A stretch of DNA of 64,000 nt from Rhodopirellula baltica. GTDB lineage: Bacteria > Planctomycetota > Planctomycetia > Pirellulales > Pirellulaceae. The DNA lies in the NCBI GenBank assembly GCA_002901265.1, contig PPHI01000085.1, forward strand, positions 20,786 to 84,785. The letters are read 5' to 3'. Numbering within the stretch: position 1 is the stretch's first letter; each line of letters starts with the position of its first letter. The translations under genes were made by a program, and so were the position numbers. Below the pieces are notes generated by a model. The model was not told the DNA's origin, ran no database searches, and was given only the letters and a program-made list of their open reading frames with translations. This document shows positions 51,187 through 60,571 of the stretch, piece by piece.

Positions 51187-54100
51187 ATGATTTTTTCGTT
51201 CCCTCGTCATCTGGCGACAGCGTTGCTGTTGGCCGGTCTGACGAACGCCATGATCGGCGTGCGATCAACCGCCGCTGGACCGCCAGCGATCGATTTTAAC
51301 CGTGACGTTCGGCCGATCCTTGCCAAACATTGTTACGCCTGTCACGGGCCCGATGAAGACGCGCGGGCGGCAGGCCTAAGACTTGATACCGAAGCCGGGG
51401 CTCGAGAAGACCTCGGTGGTTATCAAGCGATCATGCCAGGTGCACCTGATGACAGCGAACTGATGATTCGCGTCACAAGTGATGACGAAGATCTGCGAAT
51501 GCCGTCGTCCGATCGTCATGAACCGCTGAAGCCGGCCGATGTGGATACCTTGCGACGCTGGATTGAAGGCGGCGCCGAATACAATCCACATTGGTCCTTT
51601 ATCGCGGCAGAGATGCCTGCGATACCAGCGGTCGAAAACCAAGCTTGGTGTCGGAACCCGATTGATCGCTTCGTGTTGGCCAAGCTGGAACAACAAGGTC
51701 TGCACCCCAGTGCCGAAGCAGACCGGGCAGCGATCGTTCGCCGTGTCTATTTGGACTTAGTGGGTGTCGTGCCAAGTGTAGAGGAGGTGGATCAGTTCTT
51801 GGTTGACGAACGTCCTGACGCCTACGAACGATTGGTCGACAAGTTGCTCGCCTCATCACGTTATGGTGAACGTGCCGCAAGAAGCTGGTTGGACTTGGCG
51901 CGGTACAGCGATACCAATGGCTACGAGAAAGATCGGCCGCGAACCATTTGGCCTTATCGAGATTGGGTTATCAACGCGATCAATCAAGACCTGCCCTACG
52001 ATCAGTTTTCGATTGAGCAGCTTGCGGGTGACATGTTGGAAAGCCCGACAACGGATCAAAGGGTTGCGACGGGCTTTCATCGCAACACCATGCTGAACGA
52101 AGAAGGCGGCATCGATCCGCTGGAGTACCGCTTCCATGCCGTCGTCGACCGCGTCGCCACGACGGGAACCGTATGGCTTGGTTTGACCACCGGTTGTGCG
52201 CAGTGCCACACGCACAAGTTTGATCCGATCACGCATACGGACTACTACGCGTTGATGGCGCTATTGAATAACGCTGACGAACCGGAAATGGCGGCCGATT
52301 CTGTGGCGACGATCTCCAAACAGGACCACCTACAAGCCGCGTCGGACGAATTGGAGCATTCAGTCGTCAGCAAGTTGTTCTTCGAAACGACCAAAGACAA
52401 CGATGCGGTCGCAGGCTTCGTCGACTGGGCCAAGGCACGTTTGGGATCGATCGCGAACTGGAACATCGTGGTGCCAACCCAAATGAATTCCACGATGCCG
52501 TTGTTGCAGTTGCAAGATGACGGATCGGTGTTGGCATCCGGCGATGCGACGAAGCGTGACGTTTATAGGCTAACGATGCCGGCGATCGACGCGGGGGCAG
52601 TGACCGCAATCCGCATCGAAGCCCTGACCGACGTTTCGCTTCCCGCCGAAGGACCAGGACTAGCGTATTACGAAGGTCGGCGAGGCGATTTCTTTCTCAG
52701 TGAAGTCGACGTCGCAATCAATGGCGAGGCATTAGAGTTGGCCGTCGGTACAACGTCGGTACCTGGTGCGGCAGCCGGAAATGGCAAAACCTATCCGGGC
52801 AACGTCTTCGACAACGATGGCTCAACCGGTTGGTCGATCCCTGGCGGCAGCGGTCAATCCCATCGTTTGGTGATCCCCTTTGCCAAGCCAACGACTTTGG
52901 ATCAACCCTGGACGGTCGAGTTGTTGTTTGAACGACACTACGTTGCCGGGCTAGGCAAGTTTCGTCTTTCTGTGACAACCGACCCGAACCCGATCGCATC
53001 GGACATTACGGTCGAATTGCAACAACGATTGACAACGACGCGTCGTGACCACGGCGATCAATCGTTTGATCTCGATCAATGGCCTGCTGATGTCTCATTC
53101 GATTTGGCGAAAGAATATTTTCGCACCGAACCGTCGCTGGCGTCGCAGCGAAAGCTGATCGAGGACATGCGACGAGCGATCCCGGTAAGTGTTCGTACAT
53201 TGGTGATGAAGGAACGCCCGGAAAGTAATCCAAGAGACACACAGCGTCACCATCGTGGCGAATACCTGCAAGGCAAGGAAACGGTCGAGCCCGCAGTGCC
53301 GGAGTTCTTGGCGAACCCAGATGACCCGATGCCAGCGGACCGGTTGGAAATGGCAGAGTGGCTGGTTAGTCGTAGCAATCCTTTGGTTGGCCGTGTCACA
53401 GCGAATCGAGCTTGGCGTGAGTTCTTCGGCACCGGCATCGTAAAAACCTCGGGCGACTTTGGGACTCAAAGCGAAACGCCCACACATCCAGAACTGATCG
53501 ATTACTTGGACCAGCGTCTTCGTGATCAGTCACCGAACGGATGGCAGTGGTCGATTAAACGCCTTCATCGCGAAATCGTTTTGTCGGCTACCTATCGCCA
53601 GGCGATCGCCCCGCCACCGGAGACGGATCCTAGTAACCGATTGTTATCGTCGTTTCCCTATCGACGTTATGACGCGGAACGAATTCGTGACGCGTTCCTG
53701 TCGGCCGCCGGATTGCTGTCCGATGAAATTGGCGGACCCAGTGTTCGGCCGCCACAGCCATCGGCGGTGACGCAAATCGCCTATGGAAATCCTGCTTGGC
53801 AAGCATCCGATGGGGCCGACCGTTATCGGCGTTCGTTGTACACGTTCAGCAAACGGACCGCGCCGTTTGCTGCCTATGCGACGTTCGATGCGCCGTCGGG
53901 CGAAGTCTGTATCGCCAAACGCGACCGCAGCACGACGCCACTGCAAGCGTTAACGTTGTTGAACGACGCGATGTACCTTGAAATTGCATCTGCGCTTGCC
54001 GAACAAACGTTGCGAGACTGCGGCGATGGTGCAAAACCACAGGCGATCGTTCAGCGGATGTTCCGGCGTGTGCTTTCACGTCATCCGGACGCTAGCGAAG

Positions 54101-54207
54101 CCGACGCCATTTTGCAGTTTTACCACTCACAGTCCGAGCATCCGCAGCCGTGGATGTTGGTTGCACGCACTTTGATGAATCTTGACGAGGCAATTACAAC
54201 GCCATGA
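51187..54207 (+). CDS. PSD1-type cytochrome c protein (DUF1549/DUF1553), first copy
   Basis: About 1006 residues. An N-terminal signal peptide (FPRHLATALLLAGL) is followed by a cytochrome c-like domain with heme site CYACHG. A DUF1549 region follows (RRVYLDLVGVVPSVEEVD, YGERAARSWLDLARYSDTNGYEKD) with a second CxxCH (CAQCHTHKFDP). A central insert of beta-rich sequence (about residues 430-650) may be a carbohydrate-binding-like module. DUF1553 ends the protein (PLVGRVTANRAWREFFGTGIVKTSGDFG). These large planctomycete proteins are exported; their reaction is unknown. It overlaps the next gene by 4 bases. The ATG at 51187 is chosen because the signal starts there. Confidence 0.9.
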   Translation: MIFSFPRHLATALLLAGLTNAMIGVRSTAAGPPAIDFNRDVRPILAKHCYACHGPDEDARAAGLRLDTEAGAREDLGGYQAIMPGAPDDSELMIRVTSDDEDLRMPSSDRHEPLKPADVDTLRRWIEGGAEYNPHWSFIAAEMPAIPAVENQAWCRNPIDRFVLAKLEQQGLHPSAEADRAAIVRRVYLDLVGVVPSVEEVDQFLVDERPDAYERLVDKLLASSRYGERAARSWLDLARYSDTNGYEKDRPRTIWPYRDWVINAINQDLPYDQFSIEQLAGDMLESPTTDQRVATGFHRNTMLNEEGGIDPLEYRFHAVVDRVATTGTVWLGLTTGCAQCHTHKFDPITHTDYYALMALLNNADEPEMAADSVATISKQDHLQAASDELEHSVVSKLFFETTKDNDAVAGFVDWAKARLGSIANWNIVVPTQMNSTMPLLQLQDDGSVLASGDATKRDVYRLTMPAIDAGAVTAIRIEALTDVSLPAEGPGLAYYEGRRGDFFLSEVDVAINGEALELAVGTTSVPGAAAGNGKTYPGNVFDNDGSTGWSIPGGSGQSHRLVIPFAKPTTLDQPWTVELLFERHYVAGLGKFRLSVTTDPNPIASDITVELQQRLTTTRRDHGDQSFDLDQWPADVSFDLAKEYFRTEPSLASQRKLIEDMRRAIPVSVRTLVMKERPESNPRDTQRHHRGEYLQGKETVEPAVPEFLANPDDPMPADRLEMAEWLVSRSNPLVGRVTANRAWREFFGTGIVKTSGDFGTQSETPTHPELIDYLDQRLRDQSPNGWQWSIKRLHREIVLSATYRQAIAPPPETDPSNRLLSSFPYRRYDAERIRDAFLSAAGLLSDEIGGPSVRPPQPSAVTQIAYGNPAWQASDGADRYRRSLYTFSKRTAPFAAYATFDAPSGEVCIAKRDRSTTPLQALTLLNDAMYLEIASALAEQTLRDCGDGAKPQAIVQRMFRRVLSRHPDASEADAILQFYHSQSEHPQPWMLVARTLMNLDEAITTP

Positions 54208-55610
54208 GCCATGCATTAAAACAGATCACCCGTCGACAACTGTTTCAGCAGTGTGGCGTTGGCCTGGGCAAGATTTCACTGGCATCGATGCTGGCCTCGG
54301 ATCTTGCCGCCGGCGAGCCCCTGAGCGGCTTGCATCATCCGGCCAAGGCAAAGCGAGTCATCTATTTATTTATGGCCGGGGCACCCAGCCAATTGGATCT
54401 GTTCGACTACAAACCCAAGCTCGTCGAACTGGAAGGCAAACCGATTCCGCCGTCGGTGATCGCTGGTCAGCGATACGCGTTTATTCAGCCTGATGCTGCT
54501 GTCTTGTCACCCCGCTTCAAATTCGCACAGCACGGTGAATCCGGGGCGCAGGTTTCTGAGGTGATGCCGCATTTGGCAGGTGTGGTGGATGACATCGCGT
54601 TCATCCGCAGTGTCCACACTGACCAGTTCAATCACGCCCCGGCGCAGATCTTTGTTAATACGGGCAGCGGTTTGCCCGGACGTCCAGCGATGGGATCTTG
54701 GTTGACTTACGGGCTTGGCAGCGAGGCCGATGATCTGCCCGGATTTGTGGTGCTAAAAAGCGGTGACAGTTTGTCGGGCGGTGCCGCGATGTGGGGCAAC
54801 GGTTTCTTGCCTGGCGAATATCAAGGCGTTCCGTTTCGTGCCAGCGGCGATCCGATTCTTCATGTCGCCACGCCAGAGGGCATCAGTGAACCGTCGCAAC
54901 GCGCAACACTTGACCTGCTGGCCAAGTTGAACCGCAAACGGCTCGATACCGTTGGCATCGACGACATCGCGTCAAGAATCGAGTCCTACGAGATGGCCTA
55001 CCGGATGCAATCGCGAGCGCCGGAGTTGATGGATTTTTCGGATGAATCGGATGACACCTTGGCGATGTATGGCATGGCACGCGACGATGCCGGATCATTT
55101 TCAAAGAATTGTTTATTGGCGCGGCGACTGGTCCAACGTGGTGTACGGTTTGTTCAGCTTTACCACGCCGGTTGGGATCATCACAGTAATGTCGAAGGCG
55201 GATTGCGTGGGCAATGCAAACAAACTGACCAGGGGTGCGCGGCACTGTTGAAAGATCTCAAACGTCTCGGGATGCTAGACGATACACTGGTAGTTTGGGG
55301 TGGTGAGTTCGGACGGACGCCGATGGTCGAAGCCAGCGCAGCACTCGGGCGAACGCTCGGACGTGACCACCACCCACAGGCCTACACGATGTGGATGGCA
55401 GGTGGCGGGATTCGACCGGGGCAAACGATCGGACAAACCGATGAACTGGGTTTCCATCCGGTGGAAGACCCCGTCCATGTTCACGATATCCAAGCCACCA
55501 TTTTGCATCAGTTGGGAATCAATCACGAGCGTTTAACATTTACCTATGCCGGTCGCGCGTTTCGTTTGACCGATGTCCATGGGCATGTTGTGAAGAAATT
55601 AGTGGGATAA
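54204..55610 (+). CDS. DUF1501 domain-containing protein, first copy
   Basis: A 468-residue protein with a Tat-like N-terminus (ITRRQLFQQCGVGLGKISLA). The DUF1501 fold resembles sulfatase/alkaline-phosphatase proteins: YLFMAGAPSQLDLFDYKP near the start, VVWGGEFGRTPM and GRDHHPQAYTMWMAGGGIRPG in the second half, with the metal-type HD/HH residues. It always accompanies PSD1 proteins in planctomycetes, so it probably acts on the same exported substrate. Its ATG overlaps the PSD1 stop (ATGA). No substrate is known to me. Confidence 0.9.
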   Translation: MSHALKQITRRQLFQQCGVGLGKISLASMLASDLAAGEPLSGLHHPAKAKRVIYLFMAGAPSQLDLFDYKPKLVELEGKPIPPSVIAGQRYAFIQPDAAVLSPRFKFAQHGESGAQVSEVMPHLAGVVDDIAFIRSVHTDQFNHAPAQIFVNTGSGLPGRPAMGSWLTYGLGSEADDLPGFVVLKSGDSLSGGAAMWGNGFLPGEYQGVPFRASGDPILHVATPEGISEPSQRATLDLLAKLNRKRLDTVGIDDIASRIESYEMAYRMQSRAPELMDFSDESDDTLAMYGMARDDAGSFSKNCLLARRLVQRGVRFVQLYHAGWDHHSNVEGGLRGQCKQTDQGCAALLKDLKRLGMLDDTLVVWGGEFGRTPMVEASAALGRTLGRDHHPQAYTMWMAGGGIRPGQTIGQTDELGFHPVEDPVHVHDIQATILHQLGINHERLTFTYAGRAFRLTDVHGHVVKKLVG

Positions 55611-55615
55611 CGTCT

Positions 55616-58126
55616 ATGCATCGCATCGAACGACGCGCCGATATGGCTGTTTTGCAAGGGACACGCTGTTTACTAGTCGTACGTTGTTTTTTGTATGCAT
55701 GGATGTTCGTGCAGACCTCCGCGGTCGGCACCGCGTCTGAACCCGTCGACTTCGATCGCGATATCGCACCGATCTTTCAAGATCATTGTGTGGAATGTCA
55801 TTCAGCCGACGACCGCAACGGCGGGTTACGTTTGGACGGACCGTCTCCGGTTGAGTTGGAAACCGATTCGGGCGAGCCGACCATCGTTCCCGGGGATAGC
55901 GAAGCGAGTGAATTGTGGTCACGTATCAGTACCACGAGCGAAGACGAATTGATGCCTCCCGACGGCGAACGCTTGTCGGACAAACAGCTCGAATTGATCC
56001 GCCGTTGGATCGATCGTGGCGCCCAGTGGTCCACCGAGTCACCTGATGCGAACCATTCCGATGGCATTGATCAGGCTGCGAATCACTGGGCGTTTCGACC
56101 TCGTCAAACGATTGATATTCCCAATGATCCGACCGGATGGGCCAAGACTGATATAGATCGCTTGGTTGCGGCCCGCCGGCAACTCGCCGGAGTTGACGTT
56201 GCCAGCGATGCCTCACCGATCACTTTCATTCGTCGCGCGACGTATGACTTGACCGGATTGCCGCCTTCGCCGGAGGAGGTCGACGTTTTCGTCGAACGTT
56301 GCGAACAGACGGGGATGGAGACGGCGGTTAAGGAATTAGTTGATCGCTTGTTGGCGACTTCCGCCTATGGTGAGCGCTGGGGGCGTCATTGGATGGACTG
56401 GGTACGCTATGCCGATACGGCCGGTGATAACTCAGACTATCCCATTCCGCAAGCATACTTGTACCGCAATTACATCATCGATTCGCTCAATCAAGATGTC
56501 CCTTACGATCGTTTTGTTACCGAACAGATCGCGGGCGACCTGTTGCCCGCAGAATCGCTGGAACAACGAAACCGACAAACGATCGCGACCGGTTACTTGG
56601 CGATGGCTCGGCGTTTCGGATCCTTGGTCGAGCGTTATCCGTGGCATTTGACGATCGAAGATACGATCGACAATGTCGGACGTACGATGTTGGGGATGAC
56701 GCTTGCTTGTGCACGTTGTCACGACCACAAGTTTGATCCCGTTTCGACCCGTGAGTACTACGGCTTGTACGGTTTCTTTGCCAGCACACAGTATCCGTTT
56801 CCTGGGTTAGAACTATTTCAAGCTCAGCAGAACTTTGTCAGTCTGATTGATCCGGCTGAGACGGAATCGCACTTGGCCAAGCATCAGCAGAAAACGGATA
56901 AGCTGACAGCCGAGCTCAATGAAAAATTGCAGCGGTGCCGCGAGCAAGCGCTCGAGAACGCCGAGCGTGAAAAGCAGTGTTCGCTCGACGAAAAGCGACA
57001 AATGCAGGATCATCTTGATGGGATGTTGATCGACGCACGCCGGGCTGGCGAAAAGCTCGCCGGGCACCTCAAGCAGATTCCTGATTATCCGACTGCCTAT
57101 GCCGTCTCGGAAGCGACACCGACGAATGCCGCCATTCAGATCAAAGGCGAACCGACGCGACCCGGCGGAATCGTTCAACGCGGTTTTCCAGACGTGCTCG
57201 GCGGGCAAACGTTGACTTCGAAAATCTCAGAGCGATCCAGCGGCCGGTTGGAACTGGCCGATTGGATCACAGCACCAGACAATCCGTTATTCGCCCGCGT
57301 GATCGTCAATCGCGTTTGGCAAAAGCATTTTGGAACGGGGATTGTCCCTTCAACGAGTGATTTTGGTATCCGAGGTGATACGCCAACGCATCCAGAACTG
57401 CTGGATTATGTGGCGAACGAATTCATCGCTGGCGGCTATTCGCTCAAGCAATTGCATCGCATGCTGATGACCAGTCGGACCTATCGGTTAAGCAGTTTTG
57501 GCGACACCGATAACGAAGCAATCGACCCGAACAATCACTGGCTATGGCGATTTAATCGACAACGATTGGACGCCGAATCGCTACGTGATTCGTTGCTGCT
57601 GTTTTCGGGAGAACTTGATCGGACCCCGCAAACAGAGCCATATCCGTTCCCCAAGAAAACCGATTGGACGTTCACCCAGCATCACCCATTTAAAGGCTCC
57701 TATCCCAATAACAAACGGAGCGTCTATCAAATGACAAAGCGTTTGACGGCGGAGACTTATTTGCAAACCTTTGACGGTGCCGACCCCAATGTTTGTACTG
57801 CAGAACGCGACCAGTCGGTGACATCATTGCAAGCTTTGTATTTCTTGAATGATGACTTTGTGCATCAACAATCGTTTGGTGTTGCGGAAATCTTGCTCAA
57901 GTCCCAGACCAGTCCCCAATCACGAGCAGCCGAGTTGTTTCGTCTGGTTTTGGGGCGGAAGCCAACGGATGCTGAATCCAATTTGATTCTCTCGCATGTC
58001 GGTCAGGCTTGTCAGCAATTAACAGGTCAAGTCGAAGAGTCGGCTTCGGTTGACGTGCAAAAACAAGCTTGGGCCAGTGCGGCACGCGGAATGTTCCGAC
58101 TCAACGAATTCCTATACTTGGATTGA
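55616..58126 (+). CDS. PSD1-type cytochrome c protein (DUF1549/DUF1553), second copy
   Basis: An 836-residue homologue of the protein at 51187, 5 bases after the first DUF1501 gene. The N-terminal export signal (TRCLLVVRCFLYAWMFVQTSA) precedes a cytochrome c domain with CVECHS. DUF1549 follows (RRATYDLTGLPPSPEEVD, YGERWGRHWMDWVRYADTAGD) with CARCHDHKFDP, then a helical, charged insert (about 410-475, coiled-coil-like) instead of the beta-rich insert of copy one, and DUF1553 (NPLFARVIVNRVWQKHFGTGI). The different inserts suggest different substrates or partners. The start at 55616 is the first ATG; 55643 is possible. Confidence 0.9.
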   Translation: MHRIERRADMAVLQGTRCLLVVRCFLYAWMFVQTSAVGTASEPVDFDRDIAPIFQDHCVECHSADDRNGGLRLDGPSPVELETDSGEPTIVPGDSEASELWSRISTTSEDELMPPDGERLSDKQLELIRRWIDRGAQWSTESPDANHSDGIDQAANHWAFRPRQTIDIPNDPTGWAKTDIDRLVAARRQLAGVDVASDASPITFIRRATYDLTGLPPSPEEVDVFVERCEQTGMETAVKELVDRLLATSAYGERWGRHWMDWVRYADTAGDNSDYPIPQAYLYRNYIIDSLNQDVPYDRFVTEQIAGDLLPAESLEQRNRQTIATGYLAMARRFGSLVERYPWHLTIEDTIDNVGRTMLGMTLACARCHDHKFDPVSTREYYGLYGFFASTQYPFPGLELFQAQQNFVSLIDPAETESHLAKHQQKTDKLTAELNEKLQRCREQALENAEREKQCSLDEKRQMQDHLDGMLIDARRAGEKLAGHLKQIPDYPTAYAVSEATPTNAAIQIKGEPTRPGGIVQRGFPDVLGGQTLTSKISERSSGRLELADWITAPDNPLFARVIVNRVWQKHFGTGIVPSTSDFGIRGDTPTHPELLDYVANEFIAGGYSLKQLHRMLMTSRTYRLSSFGDTDNEAIDPNNHWLWRFNRQRLDAESLRDSLLLFSGELDRTPQTEPYPFPKKTDWTFTQHHPFKGSYPNNKRSVYQMTKRLTAETYLQTFDGADPNVCTAERDQSVTSLQALYFLNDDFVHQQSFGVAEILLKSQTSPQSRAAELFRLVLGRKPTDAESNLILSHVGQACQQLTGQVEESASVDVQKQAWASAARGMFRLNEFLYLD

Positions 58127-58130
58127 TCCG

Positions 58131-59495
58131 ATGATAAAGTTTCAGAGTTCGCGTCGTACCTTGATGCGATCGATGATGGGCGGTTCGTTGTTGATGCCCG
58201 GGATCGTCAGCCAACTGCTTGCCGAAGATTCGATCGATACTGGCAATCCCTTGGCGCCACGGTCAACTCATTTCCCGGCCGCTGCCAAGAACGTGATCAT
58301 GATCTACGCGACCGGCGGTGTATCACACATCGATACGTTTGATCCAAAGTCGACGAGCAACGGGCGTGACGGAAGCGGAAAAGACCGCTTGATGGGCAGC
58401 TTGTTTGGTGCATCTCCTAACAAGAGCTGCGGAACGATGGTCAGCGATATTTTTCCACACGTCCGTGACGTGATGGATGAGATTTGCCTAATCCGATCGA
58501 TGAAGGCTTCGCATTTCGATCACAGCGAAGCGACGCTTGGAATGCACACCGGATCGCCGACCTTCGCCCGGCCCAGCATGGGATCATGGGTTAGCTATGG
58601 GTTGGGCAGCGAAAATCAGAACTTGCCAAGTTTCATCGTCATGGCGCCTCACTTGCCATACGGCGGGACACAAGTATATGCCAGCGATTTTCTACCGGCG
58701 TTCCATCAGGGAACACGTATGATTCCGGGCGAAAATCCGATCGCGAATCTCGTGCCACCCAATCAAACGGGAACGCTGCAATCATTGGAAATTGATTTCG
58801 CTCGTCAATTGAATCAGCAACACTTTGCAGCGAGAACTTCTGACAGTGCATTGGCAGCACGCATGAAGTCGTTCGAGACAGCGTTCCAAATGCAAGTTGC
58901 CGCTCCCGAAGCGTTCGACGTCGATAGTGAGCCGGAACATATCCGCACGCTATATGGGCTGGATCGTAAGACGAAGGGGCCTGGCGCGGACTTTGCTTGG
59001 CAGTGTTTAGTCGCGCGTCGGTTGGTCGAACGCGGCGTCCGGTTCATTGAGCTGATCGATACGGGATCGCGTCCCAATTGGGACAGCCATGGCGAAATGA
59101 ACGAACACAAAGACTTGGCGGCGAACGTCGATCAACCGACTGCCGCATTGATTAAAGATCTACGCCAACGTGGCATGTTGAACGACACCATTGTTTTGTG
59201 GGCGACCGAATTTGGGAGAACGCCGACCAAGGAAGGGCAAAACGGTCGCGGCCACCATCGTGATTGTTTCAGCGTTTGGCTGGCCGGCGGCGGATTCAAA
59301 AGAGGACACGTACATGGTGTCACCGACGAGATCGGCAAGTACACGGTCGAGAATCCGGTAGAGGTGCATGACTTGCACGCGACCATACTCCACCAATTGG
59401 GTTTGGATCACGAGAAGCTTACGTTTCGTCATGCCGGTCGGGACTTTCGTCTGACCGATGTGCATGGCACCGTGCTGAAAGAGCTGATCGCGTGA
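58131..59495 (+). CDS. DUF1501 domain-containing protein, second copy
   Basis: About 454 residues. The N-terminus (SSRRTLMRSMMGGSLLMPG) is Tat-like with RR. The fold motifs match copy one: VIMIYATGGVSHIDTFDPK, VLWATEFGRTPTKEGQNGRG, HHRDCFSVWLAGGGFKRGH and the C-terminal HAGRDFRLTDVHGTV shared almost word for word with copy one (RAFRLTDVHGHV). It starts 5 bases after the second PSD1 gene and ends the four-gene run. The sequence is diverged enough that recent duplication is unlikely. Confidence 0.9.
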   Translation: MIKFQSSRRTLMRSMMGGSLLMPGIVSQLLAEDSIDTGNPLAPRSTHFPAAAKNVIMIYATGGVSHIDTFDPKSTSNGRDGSGKDRLMGSLFGASPNKSCGTMVSDIFPHVRDVMDEICLIRSMKASHFDHSEATLGMHTGSPTFARPSMGSWVSYGLGSENQNLPSFIVMAPHLPYGGTQVYASDFLPAFHQGTRMIPGENPIANLVPPNQTGTLQSLEIDFARQLNQQHFAARTSDSALAARMKSFETAFQMQVAAPEAFDVDSEPEHIRTLYGLDRKTKGPGADFAWQCLVARRLVERGVRFIELIDTGSRPNWDSHGEMNEHKDLAANVDQPTAALIKDLRQRGMLNDTIVLWATEFGRTPTKEGQNGRGHHRDCFSVWLAGGGFKRGHVHGVTDEIGKYTVENPVEVHDLHATILHQLGLDHEKLTFRHAGRDFRLTDVHGTVLKELIA

Positions 59496-59521
59496 TGAAA
59501 ACGGCGATTGGTTAGGACGTC

Positions 59522-60571
59522 TTAGTGACGGATCTTTTCGAGCGCTGCCGCGACGAACTCAGGTTCGCGTAACTCGCTGCTCGCTCGACGTGTTTTTTGG
59601 GCCCAGCGTTCAGACGCCTGTTGGTTGCCTTGAAGCGAATACAGCCGCGTCAGCTCAAGTCCACTCTTGGCTCGTTCCCAGTGTCTCCCTTTTCCTTCCG
59701 TGTCGCGGAATTGGTTTTCGCGAACGCGGATCGCCTCGTGCAAGTCTCCCGATTCTTCGCGGTAGGCCGCGGCGAAGTCATAGTTCAGCGAAGATGGCTC
59801 GCAACTGGAAAGCGGGTTGCGAGATTCCCGGAACGATGTCGCTGCCGCTTCAGGGTCACCGAGATGAAGCAGCGCGCGGGCTCTGCCAATCAATAGTGTT
59901 GCGTGTGCGGAAGGTTTCGGCGGGTTGACTAGGCCTTCTTCTGCTAGCTCTAAAACTGCATGCCACTTGCCAAGACTCGCTTGAAGCACCGCCATCCGCA
60001 TGCAAGCGGAGCTGTAGTATTCATAACCCGAGTGTCGCTGGACGCAGCGTAGCAGTCGCTCGACGGCAAAGGTGGCTTGTTCGAACATGCCAACTTCGGT
60101 GTACACGGCCGCCAGATTGGACCAGTAAACGCAACCATGCTCCGGTTCATCTTGGCAAATCGAATCGAGATACTCGACGCCCTTTTCGATTTCATCTAAG
60201 TATCCGTGCGGATCCACGTCACCCATGCGATCGATGGTCAATACGTTGACCATGATTTGCTGGGGAAGACCGTTGTACCGTGCATGGCGTGCTTCTACAG
60301 CAGCCTTCATGAGGCCACGGAGTGATTCCCCATACAGGCCTGCAGAACAGGTTTCCATCCCGATCCACGCGTCACACCAAAGGGCGAATTCCTTGTCGCC
60401 GCAAGCGAGTGCGGCGTCTTTGGACTCGCGATAATAGATCAGTTTGACCTCAGGATCTTCCGCCTCGGTGGCTTCCGCAAAGAGTTCGAATTTCATCCAG
60501 TCCGTCGCGGTTGCGTCCGGGTTCGCCTCCAGCCGTTCGGCGTGATGTTGGTACCAGTCCCAGACACTCAT
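59522..60571 (-). CDS. TPR-like helical protein coupled to an HSP90-like ATPase
   Basis: A 349-residue soluble protein made of helix pairs with TPR-like spacing (EHGCVYWSNLAAVYTEVGMFEQATFAVERLL, then HATLLIGRARALLHLGDPEAAATSFRES, and SGLELTRLYSLQGNQQASERWAQ). No signal peptide. Its ATG overlaps the stop of the HSP90-like gene (ATGA at 60568-60571), so the two are translated together and may bind each other, recalling eukaryotic Hsp90 with TPR co-chaperones. No catalytic motif is seen. I know no named family. Confidence 0.8.
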   Translation of the reverse strand: MSVWDWYQHHAERLEANPDATATDWMKFELFAEATEAEDPEVKLIYYRESKDAALACGDKEFALWCDAWIGMETCSAGLYGESLRGLMKAAVEARHARYNGLPQQIMVNVLTIDRMGDVDPHGYLDEIEKGVEYLDSICQDEPEHGCVYWSNLAAVYTEVGMFEQATFAVERLLRCVQRHSGYEYYSSACMRMAVLQASLGKWHAVLELAEEGLVNPPKPSAHATLLIGRARALLHLGDPEAAATSFRESRNPLSSCEPSSLNYDFAAAYREESGDLHEAIRVRENQFRDTEGKGRHWERAKSGLELTRLYSLQGNQQASERWAQKTRRASSELREPEFVAAALEKIRH

